This document shows positions 26,446-33,917 of a stretch of 64,000 bases of DNA, one piece after another. The notes below the pieces were generated by a model. It saw only the letters and a program-made list of their open reading frames with translations. It searched no databases and was not told the origin of the DNA. The DNA comes from Candidatus Fraserbacteria bacterium (lineage in GTDB: Bacteria; Bipolaricaulota; Bipolaricaulia; RBG-16-55-9; JAJCYT01). Made by a program: the position numbers and the translations under genes. The number at the start of each line of letters is the position of its first letter. Position 1 is the first letter of the stretch. Location of the stretch: the NCBI GenBank assembly GCA_029262795.1, contig JAJCYT010000032.1, positions 1 to 64,000 of the forward strand, given 5' to 3'.

Positions 26446-27030
26446 GTGAACCACAAAGCGAAGCAGTATCAGGCAGAGATTCAACAGTTGACAGAAACTT
26501 TGTTGAACCACATTGGTGAAGATCCCAATCGGGAAGGTTTGCAGCGCACGCCGGAACGTGTGGCCGATATGTGGGCCGAGGTCACCGGCGGCTACGATGT
26601 GTCGCCTGATGAGTGCTTAAAAGATGCTGTGTTTGAGATTGAAGGCGACTCCATGTTGGTGGTCAAAGATATCGAATTTTACAGCCTCTGTGAACATCAT
26701 CTATTGCCCTTCTTCGGGAAAATCCATGTGGGGTACATTCCCAAAGGCAAAGCGGTGGGGTTGGGAAAAATTCCGCAGGCCATTGATATGTTTGCACGTC
26801 GCTTACAAATTCAGGAACGATTGACCGAAGAAGTGGCCTCTTTACTTGAACAGATTTTACAACCACGCGGTGTGGGTGTTGTGGCAGAAGGTTTTCATTT
26901 GTGCCTGGCCATGCGTGGGATGCAAAATCAGGGTGCGCGTCTCATCACCAGTGCCATGCGTGGCTCGTTTCGCAGTGATGAAAAAACACGTGGAGAATTT
27001 TTGCAGTTGCTCGAAAAGGGAACTCTTTGA
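26446..27030 (+). CDS. folE: GTP cyclohydrolase I
   Basis: 194 residues from a GTG start with GGAGAAAGG upstream. Converts GTP to dihydroneopterin triphosphate, the first step of folate/pterin synthesis. Zn ligands Cys82, His85 (SLCEHHLLPF) and Cys153 (HLCLAMRG) are present. Also present are GEDPNREGLQRTPERVA, GKIHVGYIPKGKAVGLGKI and the C-terminal SAMRGSFRSDEKTR. The frame stays open to position 26119, but the extra residues do not resemble FolE. Converges on the DUF5317-like gene, 2 bases apart. Confidence 0.96.
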   Translation: MNHKAKQYQAEIQQLTETLLNHIGEDPNREGLQRTPERVADMWAEVTGGYDVSPDECLKDAVFEIEGDSMLVVKDIEFYSLCEHHLLPFFGKIHVGYIPKGKAVGLGKIPQAIDMFARRLQIQERLTEEVASLLEQILQPRGVGVVAEGFHLCLAMRGMQNQGARLITSAMRGSFRSDEKTRGEFLQLLEKGTL

Positions 27031-27032
27031 AA

Positions 27033-27629
27033 TTAAGCTGACTCTGTTTGTGCTTTGACGTCTGAATCTTCTTTTTGTTTTGGCCCGCTTCTCATTCCCA
27101 TGGCAATGAGCAACGCCAAACCCATCATCAAAACCACATCGCCAATGCTGATTGCGCTGGCAGCAGGAATCCAAGCGGGTATGCAAATCCAATCACCTAG
27201 GAAATTAAGTTGCGTGGTTTCATCCATAAAGACGACATTGGCATACTCTCCCACTGTGCGAACAGCATCAGCCACGCGCTCATGGCCTGCACAGGCAATC
27301 GCATCTGGATCAGCGGGCATAAAGCCGCCGTTGGCGGTGATGACAATGGCATTGAGCAACATTCCCAGCCCCATCACCCAAAGGGTGAGCATTCGCCAGT
27401 TCACCACAAAGAAAAGTGCAACCAGGATGTAAGAGGCATAGTGATAATAGGTGGTGTCGCCGGTGATGATGGGCGACCACCAAGGTGTGGGAAAAATGAG
27501 CAGTTGAACAAGCAGACCGGCAAACACCAGCCAGAGATGCTTGAGTGGCAGATTTTCCAAATTGGACAGCTTGCCTTTCATTAAGAAACCAGCAGCCAAT
27601 CCAATAAACAACCCCCACAATGGAAACAT
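27033..27629 (-). CDS. DUF5317-like multi-pass membrane protein
   Basis: 198 residues with about 5 hydrophobic segments. The motifs NAIVITANGGFMPADPDA and FLGDWICIPAW followed by SIGDVVLMMG match the DUF5317 family, which is of unknown function. The C-terminal tail is charged (PKQKEDSDVKAQTE). It starts 4 bases after the HD-GYP gene stop, so the two form an operon; a link to cyclic-di-nucleotide signalling is possible but only from this position. Confidence 0.7.
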   Translation of the reverse strand: MFPLWGLFIGLAAGFLMKGKLSNLENLPLKHLWLVFAGLLVQLLIFPTPWWSPIITGDTTYYHYASYILVALFFVVNWRMLTLWVMGLGMLLNAIVITANGGFMPADPDAIACAGHERVADAVRTVGEYANVVFMDETTQLNFLGDWICIPAWIPAASAISIGDVVLMMGLALLIAMGMRSGPKQKEDSDVKAQTESA

Positions 27630-27633
27630 TTGG

Positions 27634-28920
27634 TTATTTCACCTTTTCTTTAAAAACCACTTTTTCGATGAAAACTTTGACCAAATTGGGGTCCAGCACT
27701 TTTCCACCCATTTTTGTCAAGATTTCACACGCTTGTTGTGAAGTATATTTTAAAGGTTTTCCTTGTGCAGGTCTATACTCACGAGGCGTTGTCAGCGCAC
27801 TATACACATCTGCCACGGCAACGATACGTGCGCCCAGGGGAATGTTTTCTCCCGCAAGGCCGTCTGGATAGCCGCTGCCATCCCAATGCTCGTGTTCATG
27901 TCTCACAATGGGGACCACATTTTTGTAAATTTCAATGCCAGCCAGAATTTCAGCACCCACCACGGGATGCGTCTTCATGATGATCCATTCTGCTTCATCT
28001 AAAGGACCTTTTTTAAGCAAAATTGAATCTGGAATGGCAATTTTGCCAATGTCGTGGATGGCAGCACCTTTTCGAATGTCTTCGATTTTCTCATCAGATA
28101 GCTTTAAAGCCTCAGCCAACAAAACCGCTAGTCGCTCTGTATCATGAGAGTGTTCGCCTGTATAAGGGTCTCGTTGTTCTAACAATTCTGTGATTTTTAC
28201 AAAGGCTCGATGAGATGTCTGGCGCAGTTCCAAATAATTTCGCATTGAATAGTGAACCAATGCCAAGGGAATAAATGCATAAACAATGTTTAAAGGCGAT
28301 GTAGAGTAAAGAATGGCAATCAACAAGGCCAAAATGCCCATTGTCACCAACTGCAGGGGCAGGTTTTTTAGTGCGTATTTCAAAATACTTGTAATTTTGT
28401 TTTCAGTGACCAAAGAAAACCCGAATGCAACGAGCGATGCATTGACAAGCTGGTAGGTTAGAAAAGCTGAAACCACGATTAAAAAGTCTTCAATGGTGTT
28501 ATAAGGAGCGATAGGATCACTTAAAAGGTCAATAACAAACGCGGCAGCGGCAACACTGAGAATGAGCTGCCCCGTATTAAATGTGACATACAAAAAGAAA
28601 CTCCAAAAACCATCATCTTTTATCTTGTCCCAACGCAAAAAGATTTCAGAGGGTATTGCTGAAAGCGCCACCACCCAAATGCCCAGTTCGGGTCCACCAA
28701 TCAAAATGGCAGCAACATTAATTACGATAGATGTTGACAGGTGCCAGTTTGGCATGATTTTTAGTTCATAGATTTCTGCAAGGAAAGAAATCAATGCCAA
28801 AATAACGAGTGCGAATCCAAATTGAGAGAAATTCAAATTTAAATTGAGTACTTCAGCCCCTAAAATAAGGAAACCTACCAAACTTACGAAGGTTAGGTAG
28901 GTATAGGCGTGTATTCTCAT
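27634..28920 (-). CDS. Membrane-anchored HD-GYP phosphodiesterase
   Basis: 428 residues. The first ~225 form seven or so hydrophobic helices, a membrane sensor-like module without a named match. The C-terminal HD-GYP domain has HSHDTERLAVLLAEAL, the HD pair H289-D290 in AAIHDIGKIAIPD, KTHPVVGAEIL, RHEHEHWDGSGYPDGLAG and ARIVAVADVYSALTT. Such domains hydrolyse cyclic di-GMP (or cGAMP). All core metal-ligand motifs look intact. The downstream partner is the DUF5317-like gene. Upstream lies the AT-rich peptide island, separated by a terminator. Confidence 0.9.
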   Translation of the reverse strand: MRIHAYTYLTFVSLVGFLILGAEVLNLNLNFSQFGFALVILALISFLAEIYELKIMPNWHLSTSIVINVAAILIGGPELGIWVVALSAIPSEIFLRWDKIKDDGFWSFFLYVTFNTGQLILSVAAAAFVIDLLSDPIAPYNTIEDFLIVVSAFLTYQLVNASLVAFGFSLVTENKITSILKYALKNLPLQLVTMGILALLIAILYSTSPLNIVYAFIPLALVHYSMRNYLELRQTSHRAFVKITELLEQRDPYTGEHSHDTERLAVLLAEALKLSDEKIEDIRKGAAIHDIGKIAIPDSILLKKGPLDEAEWIIMKTHPVVGAEILAGIEIYKNVVPIVRHEHEHWDGSGYPDGLAGENIPLGARIVAVADVYSALTTPREYRPAQGKPLKYTSQQACEILTKMGGKVLDPNLVKVFIEKVVFKEKVK

Positions 28921-29070
28921 TTTGGATACCCAGCACTTTTAAAAATTATTTTAAACACAAATGTATTTTATACCGGTATTGCTGTATTTAAACGGTAACC
29001 ACCGATACACAGGAAACTGAAAAATATCCTTAGAAAATGGGAATGAGAGAGGGAGAATTGAGAGTGTAAT

Positions 29071-29107
29071 AAAAATCGGCCCCAAGATTTTACATCTTGA
29101 GGCCGAT
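29071..29107 (-). terminator. Terminator of the twin-peptide transcript
   Basis: Read on the minus strand, ATCGGCCTCAAGAT pairs with ATCTTGGGGCCGAT (13 Watson-Crick pairs and one G-U that is allowed only on this strand). The loop is 5 bases and TTTTTATT follows. It lies 17 bases after the stop of the 26-residue peptide gene and isolates it from the HD-GYP gene. Confidence 0.9.
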
Positions 29108-29123
29108 CCAAATATCAAAAAAT

Positions 29124-29204
29124 TTAGCCCAATTTAAAGCTAGCAGCAGCGGTGACAATCAAGCCAGCCAGTGCCATCAAAACGAACAAAGCACGAATCT
29201 TCAT
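29124..29204 (-). CDS. 26-residue secreted-peptide-like gene (SFKLG peptide 1)
   Basis: A 26-residue product, MKIRALFVLMALAGLI plus VTAAASFKLG. It has a short basic N-terminus, a hydrophobic core, and an AAA motif that would suit signal peptidase and release SFKLG or a similar short tail. AAAGGAG sits 6 bases before the ATG, and a strong terminator follows. It lies 42 bases downstream of a second gene encoding nearly the same core. In the shared 23 codons and stop there are 9 synonymous and only 3 amino-acid changes, so the peptide itself is conserved. It could be a signalling peptide, a bacteriocin-like peptide or a small membrane protein. I know no matching family. Confidence 0.72.
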   Translation of the reverse strand: MKIRALFVLMALAGLIVTAAASFKLG

Positions 29205-29246
29205 AATTTTCTCCTTTATGATGTAGTTTTTGAAAAGATTGCGTTT

Positions 29247-29390
29247 TTAACCCAATTTGAAGCTAGCAGCAGCCGTGATAACTAAACCAGCCAGTGCTGT
29301 CAAAACAAATAGGGCTCGAACATTAACCAATTTAATAAAGGCTGCATTCAATCTTTCGGCAGCTTTCGCGTTGTATTGTCCTAAGCGCAT
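29247..29390 (-). CDS. 47-residue secreted-peptide-like gene (SFKLG peptide 2)
   Basis: 47 residues from the ATG with AGGAGGG about 8 bases upstream. An amphipathic N-terminal extension (MRLGQYNAKAAERLNAAF) precedes the same core as the 26-residue peptide: RALFVLTALAGL, then VITAAASFKLG. The extension makes it longer than a plain signal peptide, so it could also stay in the membrane with the helix spanning it. It is the first gene of the pair, and both would be on one transcript ending at 29071. The frame is open back to 29465, but that TTG lacks a ribosome site. Confidence 0.72.
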   Translation of the reverse strand: MRLGQYNAKAAERLNAAFIKLVNVRALFVLTALAGLVITAAASFKLG

Positions 29391-29448
29391 CAAACAACCC
29401 TCCTGTAAAAACTTATAAAATAATTTTTTGTAAGTGTTGTTTGGCGAT

Positions 29449-29490
29449 AGTGAGAAAGGTGCCAAAAATTACTCAACATTTATTCTCACT
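29449..29490. promoter_or_regulatory. Inverted repeat upstream of the twin peptides
   Basis: AGTGAGAA at 29449-29456 and TTCTCACT at 29483-29490, a perfect pair 26 bases apart, ending about 60 bases before the peptide-2 start. Possible operator or leader stem. Confidence 0.4.
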
Positions 29491-29505
29491 TTAGATTTGA
29501 TATTT

Positions 29506-29568
29506 TGGAGGTTCAGTGATTTTTAAAATCACTTGAGAATTTTTTCCTGGATTCTCTCTGAGCCTCCA
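29506..29568 (+). ncRNA. Possible structured RNA element with three-way junction
   Basis: The outer stem TGGAGGTTCAG (29506-29516) pairs with CTGAGCCTCCA (29558-29568). It encloses two hairpins: GTGATTTT/AAAATCAC (29516-29532) and GAGAAT/ATTCTC (29535-29556). The one non-Watson-Crick pair in the outer stem is U-G on the plus strand but C-A on the minus, which hints at plus-strand transcription. There is no match to a named riboswitch I know. Confidence 0.4.
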
Positions 29569-29902
29569 CTGGAATCACTAACAACACTTAAGTTTGTGGT
29601 CTTAAACCACACCTTACAAAACTCATTCACTTTCAAATTCCTTATAACATATGGTTGACATGAAAATCCACTCTGTTTCTAGTTTATTATGGTTTTTTTG
29701 GACCGTCACCAACTTCATGTAATTCAAAAAATGGTGTTCCGTACTCAAATTTGAAAATGTATCAATAGGAATATGAAAATTACATGAAAGGGTGTCGGGA
29801 ATGCCCAAGGGAACACGACTTTAGAGGTTTAAAAAATATATAAAGAGAGTTTCTGTGTGCGTGGGTGTGTAAAAAATCTTTTTAAGGTTTTGGCTTCAAA
29901 AT

Positions 29903-29980
29903 GTTAGCCAACCCACTGTTTAAGGAACAGCATATCGTGTAAATTTATCATGAACATTGTAGAAGGTGTGGTTGACTAAC
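29903..29980. repeat. Long-armed inverted repeat before the copper locus
   Basis: GTTAGCCAACCCAC at 29903-29916 faces GTGTGGTTGACTAAC at 29966-29980: 13 pairs with one mismatch and one bulge, 49-base spacer, followed by a CTTTTT run. It ends 35 bases before the first gene of the copper locus and could be an attenuator or operator pair. Confidence 0.45.
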
Positions 29981-30015
29981 AACTCTTTTTGCTGTATAGA
30001 TTGAAGAGAAATAAC

Positions 30016-30423
30016 ATGACAACATTTTTTCTGAGGTTTCTGAAAAATCTGGCTTTTGTGATGCTGGTTCTCGCCTTTGAGGTCAGTGTGCTGGCGTTAA
30101 GCTGTTTTGATCACTCATTATTTAAGATGGAAGATCATGCCACGCCATTTCAGTCTAGTCATGCCACAGAAACCACAGATCAAACCAAACATGGTCACTC
30201 CGGCCATACGTCTCAAGCCAAAGTATTGGAATGTCACCTTGAAGTTGCAGACGGGCCTTCGCCGTCTGGCTCGACTTTTTCTGTGTTAGGTCATGATATG
30301 ATTTCGATAGACGATCTGACCTCACCCCTTTTCCAGGAAGTTGATGGTCGTCTTGACGATTTAAGCTTATTTATCAAAGAACGCTCATTAACACCTCCTG
30401 AGATTCCTCCTCGACTCGTTTAA
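30016..30423 (+). CDS. Exported His-rich protein, first gene of the copper locus
   Basis: 135 residues from the ATG preceded by GAAGAGAA. A hydrophobic N-terminus (residues ~8-30) acts as signal or anchor. It is followed by a His-rich stretch (DHSLFKMEDHATPFQSSHAT, then HGHSGHTSQ) that could bind copper or another metal. The C-terminus ends PPEIPPRLV. There are two Cys, one in the hydrophobic start and one in ECHLEV. No family is recognised. Its place ahead of CopC/CopD genes suggests a metal-binding role. Confidence 0.6.
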   Translation: MTTFFLRFLKNLAFVMLVLAFEVSVLALSCFDHSLFKMEDHATPFQSSHATETTDQTKHGHSGHTSQAKVLECHLEVADGPSPSGSTFSVLGHDMISIDDLTSPLFQEVDGRLDDLSLFIKERSLTPPEIPPRLV

Positions 30424-30605
30424 CTTCCCACATCATTAAGTAAAAGCGTTGCTTTTGCTGTTTTCGTTTCGTATCGCCATTTTTTTTCGAGCAAATATTG
30501 TGTTTGCGATCTTCAGCAGCATAAGAAGTGCTTTTTTAGATGAAATGGCTCTGTCAATTTAATCATGAATAAAACCTCAATAAAACAAAAGGAGAAATTC
30601 CTCTC

Positions 30606-31253
30606 ATGCAAAACGTTTCTTTCAAAGTCGTTGCGGCGGTGTTGGCCATTTTTGGTGTCGGTTTGTTGCTTGCCAATTTTGGGACGGCACACCCTGTGCT
30701 GTTGGATGACATTGCTGAAACGGTGCCCAACCCTGGTCAGGTGTTGGAAGTGTCACCGAATGCTGTTGAATTGTTCTTTGACGAGCGCAGTCTGCACGGC
30801 GGCATGAATGCTGAACGCAGTATTTTCTACGTGGTTCAGTTGCCAGCTTCCCGCCTGGTGGCTGTGGGCACCATGGACCTGGACAACGAATTCCGAGACA
30901 GCATGAAAGCTGTGCTGGATGAACCTTTGGAGCATGGTGAATACGTGGTGCGCTGGATGGGTGTGTCCAATGCAGACAACGGCTACACCGAAGGCGTGTT
31001 TAACTTCTTTGTCGGTGAAAACGCTGATGGCATTGGCACCCGTAACGAAAGTGGCACCGCAGTCGGCGGTGTGGGTGGCGAAACTCATGGCCACGGTGAG
31101 GAAGAAGAAGGCGACACGCATAGTGAAGAAGGTGACACTCATGGTCACGGTGAGGAAGAGGAAGGCGACATGCATAGTGAAGAAGGTGACACTCATGGCG
31201 AGGAAGAAGAAGGCGACATGCATGGCGATGAAGAAGATGGTGGCAACAATTAA
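30606..31253 (+). CDS. CopC-like periplasmic protein with His/acidic repeat tail
   Basis: 215 residues. Signal peptide ending GTA, so the mature protein starts HPVLLDD. An N-terminal His is the copper ligand in many CopC proteins. The domain follows the CopC Ig-fold pattern: SPNAVELFFDERS, then LEHGEYVVRWMGVSNADNGYTEGVFNFFV. However, the usual second Cu ligand motif DGH is NGY here. The C-terminal ~50 residues are an almost pure run of His, Glu, Asp and Gly from 18-residue repeats (THGHGEEEEGD, THSEEGD). Shine-Dalgarno AAAGGAGAAA precedes the ATG. A hairpin follows the gene. Confidence 0.75.
   Translation: MQNVSFKVVAAVLAIFGVGLLLANFGTAHPVLLDDIAETVPNPGQVLEVSPNAVELFFDERSLHGGMNAERSIFYVVQLPASRLVAVGTMDLDNEFRDSMKAVLDEPLEHGEYVVRWMGVSNADNGYTEGVFNFFVGENADGIGTRNESGTAVGGVGGETHGHGEEEEGDTHSEEGDTHGHGEEEEGDMHSEEGDTHGEEEEGDMHGDEEDGGNN
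31086..31225 (+). repeat. 54-base tandem repeat inside the CopC-like gene
   Basis: Two full copies (31086-31139 and 31140-31193) differing at a few positions, then a partial third copy lacking 6 bases. It encodes the His/acidic tail of 18-residue units, and copy number is likely to vary between strains. Confidence 0.85.
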
Positions 31254-31285
31254 GTTTTCTATTTCGATTCTCTAAATAAATCATG

Positions 31286-31313
31286 GGAGAGGCAAGCGTT
31301 GGTTTGCCTCTCC
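31286..31313 (+). terminator. Intercistronic hairpin after the CopC-like gene
   Basis: GGAGAGGCAA pairs with TTGCCTCTCC around an 8-base loop. No T-run follows, so it is probably an attenuator or an mRNA-processing/stability stem and not a full stop. Confidence 0.6.
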
Positions 31314-31349
31314 TAAACTTAAAGTGAGTTTAGCAACGAAGGGGGTTGA

Positions 31350-32006
31350 ATGATGACCAGAAATTCAGGAAAAGTCATTGTTTTTTTAATGCTTGCCATT
31401 TTGCTGGTGGGCAGCGTGTGGTTGTCTGCTCAAATGGAATCTGAGGAAGGCGACGAAAATGCTGAATTGATCGAGGCCGGCCGGATGCTGGCTGAGTTGT
31501 CTGACACTGCCGGAGGCCAGGGGTGTATAAATTGTCATGGCACCTTTGGCGTGGGAGACTTGGAGCTTGCACCCAACTACCGAGGCAGAACCGAAGAAGA
31601 TATTCGCAATGCACTCGAGAGTGTCGAACAAATGGACTTTTTAGAAGTTAGCGAAGATCAGGTTGTTGCTTTGGGCGCCTATCTGGAATGGCTCGGTGGG
31701 TTTGTACCCGCAAAGTCCGAATTGCGCTCAAACAGCTTTAGCCCTACCGAACTGACCGTGCCTGCGGGGGCTGAAGTTCAATTGATTGTTGATAATCGTG
31801 AGCGTCGTACGACTCACTTTATCAGCAGTGAAGATCTGGGCATTGAGCCGACTGAAATACGCGCTCGTAATTTTGATGATTTTTTATGGACTGCACCGGA
31901 TGAACCAGGCACCTTTAGTGTTTTTTGTGATGATTGCGATGAAGGTGACGCTGTACTGACCATTGTGGTTGAAGTGCCTGAAGACGATGGTGAGTCTGAA
32001 GAATAA
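31350..32006 (+). CDS. Cytochrome c - cupredoxin fusion protein
   Basis: 218 residues. N-terminal membrane anchor or signal (~9-27), then a small cytochrome c domain with haem motif CINCH (59-63). A cupredoxin-like sandwich starts near TELTVPAGAEVQLIVDNRERRTTHFI (~132-158). In the cupredoxin part His156 and Cys193 (VFCDDC) remain, but the second His and the Met of a type-1 copper site are missing. A CxxC (193-196) is present instead. It may bind copper in another way or act as an electron-transfer or copper-handling protein in the periplasm. There are two adjacent ATGs; either gives the same signal. Confidence 0.78.
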   Translation: MMTRNSGKVIVFLMLAILLVGSVWLSAQMESEEGDENAELIEAGRMLAELSDTAGGQGCINCHGTFGVGDLELAPNYRGRTEEDIRNALESVEQMDFLEVSEDQVVALGAYLEWLGGFVPAKSELRSNSFSPTELTVPAGAEVQLIVDNRERRTTHFISSEDLGIEPTEIRARNFDDFLWTAPDEPGTFSVFCDDCDEGDAVLTIVVEVPEDDGESEE

Positions 32007-32038
32007 GCAAACATAAACCCATCATTGGGTTCCTTAAT

Positions 32039-32095
32039 CTCAGGAAAGAGAAAGATTTCTCCCTGATTGCTTCCTCTTTCCTGAGTTATCCTTTT
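32039..32095 (+). terminator. Terminator or attenuator before the CopC-CopD gene
   Basis: CTCAGGAAAGAG pairs perfectly with CTCTTTCCTGAG across a 23-base loop, followed by TTATCCTTTTT. Confidence 0.7.
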
Positions 32096-32112
32096 TAGAT
32101 TGTGAGAATGAC

Positions 32113-33870
32113 TTGAGTAAAAATCAACCCTTGATAAAAGTTTTTTTCCTGGTTTTGATTGGCAGTTTTTTAATGTGGGTCAACACCAGCGCACACTCTT
32201 ACTTGGCTGCGGTGGAGCCGCCTCTGGGCACAGTTTTTGACGAGAGTCCAGAGTTTATCACACTGATTTTTACCCAAGGACCAGACACTGGCCCGAGTGA
32301 ATATTTTTTGGAAAGCGCTGATGGTGAGCCAATCAGCACGTTTACGCCAGTTTATGAAGGTGAAGTCAATGAGCGTGTGATCCTCAACTTTGACGAAACT
32401 TTGGCAGATGGCAATTATCGTATTGCCTGGAAGGCGATTTCGACCACAGATGGTCACCCCACGCGTGGCATTGTGCCATTGGCCATTGGGGTTGAACCTG
32501 CTGAGTCCACTTCGGAAGTTGTTCAGACAGAAGTTACTGACCCTTCCGTGGTTCGCATGATCGTGCGCTGGTTGATCTTTCTTTCCATGACCATAATGGT
32601 CGGCAGTTTATTGTTTCCTTTGATTGCGCCGAATCAGCTTGTACCACCAGTAAGATCACAAAAACCGTTGTTGCTAGGAAGTTTTTTTGTTCTCATCTTG
32701 TTCGGTCTGATTGATTTATTGATACAGTCACAAGAAGTGGGTGCATCAATCACCAACATCCTGTTGGAGAGCCAGTGGGGGTTGTATCAACTGACCAAAT
32801 ATATTTTTGCCTTGGCCATTGGGGCGCTGATCTTCAGTGGCATTCAGGGACGCTTGGGCCGGTTGTTTGTTCAACTTCTGTCCCTGGGGGTGTTGTTGGC
32901 GCAATCTCTGGCCAGCCACAATGCCAGTCTGGGCCTTGTGGGCACCATCTCCGATTGGGTGCACTTGCTGGCAGCATCGTTATGGCTGGGCGGATTGGTT
33001 CAGCTTGCCTGGATTTGGATGCCGCAGCCTGCAAAACGGTCCAACGAAGATCGGCTTGCATTGATGCAAACACTCATTCCCAGGTTTTCTCAGCTGGCAT
33101 TGATCAGTGTCATTCTCATTTTGATCAGTGGGGTTTACACTGCCTACCAACACATTCCGAATTTAGATGCGTTGTTCAGTTCGATGTACGGACGTGCTCT
33201 GCTGGCAAAAGGTATTCTATTGTTGCCCATTATTGCTCTGGCAGCCGTCAACCGTTTTGTGCTGGTACCAAAAATGAAGCAATGGGTGCAGAGCCATTCA
33301 GAAGATCATTCTTTAAAGCCGATACTTTCAAGGTTCCGACGTTTGGTTGCTGTTGAAGCACTGCTGATTGTGGCCGTCCTGTTTTTTGCAGGCGTGTTGA
33401 CCACTGCATCGCCGCCCCATCTGCCTGGAGCGCATCGCGGTCATCATGAAGAAACGGCAGAAGTTGAGCCGCCGTTTCTCATTCATCACGCTGTTGAAGA
33501 CATGATGCTGGAAATTCAGATTGAGCAGATTCAAGACCAGCAGCGTGTGTTGACAGCCAAAGTGCTGGATCTGGAACAAAATTCGTTAGACACCGTCTTA
33601 AGGGTGAGTTTTGCCTTTGAATATCTGGGCGAAGATTTGGGCGATACCTTCTTCCAAATCGTTGCCGATAAAATCAATGAAGGCGAAAGTTATCGGCTCG
33701 AAGGGGGTTATCTGACTTTGCCTGGGCCTTGGAAGGTGGACATCATTGTACGCATTCGTCAGCGCTTGAATGATTTAGAAGTGACCTTTCCGCTTGAAGT
33801 GTCTGAACACGGCAAGGTTCAATGGGCTGAATCAGAGGCTTTGGACGATCATGAAGAGCATGACGAATAG
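32113..33870 (+). CDS. CopC-CopD copper-handling fusion protein
   Basis: 585 residues from a TTG start (the nearby ATG is out of frame). Layout: signal peptide to residue ~27, mature N-terminus HSYL, and a CopC domain (~28-130) with the ligand motif TTDGHPTRG. Eight or so membrane helices of CopD type (~150-430) follow, then a short His patch (HRGHHEE). A C-terminal periplasmic sandwich (~455-585, GYLTLPGPWKVDIIVRIRQ) resembles YtkA/FixH. Such fusions move copper into the cell or hand it to cuproenzymes. Intact CopC His residues make copper binding likely. Confidence 0.85.
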   Translation: MSKNQPLIKVFFLVLIGSFLMWVNTSAHSYLAAVEPPLGTVFDESPEFITLIFTQGPDTGPSEYFLESADGEPISTFTPVYEGEVNERVILNFDETLADGNYRIAWKAISTTDGHPTRGIVPLAIGVEPAESTSEVVQTEVTDPSVVRMIVRWLIFLSMTIMVGSLLFPLIAPNQLVPPVRSQKPLLLGSFFVLILFGLIDLLIQSQEVGASITNILLESQWGLYQLTKYIFALAIGALIFSGIQGRLGRLFVQLLSLGVLLAQSLASHNASLGLVGTISDWVHLLAASLWLGGLVQLAWIWMPQPAKRSNEDRLALMQTLIPRFSQLALISVILILISGVYTAYQHIPNLDALFSSMYGRALLAKGILLLPIIALAAVNRFVLVPKMKQWVQSHSEDHSLKPILSRFRRLVAVEALLIVAVLFFAGVLTTASPPHLPGAHRGHHEETAEVEPPFLIHHAVEDMMLEIQIEQIQDQQRVLTAKVLDLEQNSLDTVLRVSFAFEYLGEDLGDTFFQIVADKINEGESYRLEGGYLTLPGPWKVDIIVRIRQRLNDLEVTFPLEVSEHGKVQWAESEALDDHEEHDE

Positions 33871-33917
33871 CTGTGTGATATAACTAAAATGTGGTGTGAA
33901 AAGTAGAAAGGTGTTTG

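Larger units (their letters stand above)
29391..30015. other. 625-base AT-rich gene-free region rich in inverted repeats
   Basis: It lies between the minus-strand peptide genes and the plus-strand copper locus. It contains an 8-base inverted repeat (29449-29490), a three-way-junction-like fold (29506-29568), a TGTGGT/ACCACA hairpin (29595-29611) and long inverted arms at 29903-29980. A 61-codon frame at 29623-29808 (minus) has no ribosome site and looks like chance. Confidence 0.6.

Noticed and set aside
29623-29808. 61-codon minus-strand frame in the inverted-repeat island
   Set aside because: No ribosome-binding site, no recognisable protein pattern, AT-rich region where chance frames of this size are expected.
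31086-31225. CRISPR-like repeat array
   Set aside because: The repeats are contiguous, in frame and encode a His/acidic tail; there are no spacers. No CRISPR array was seen anywhere in the window.
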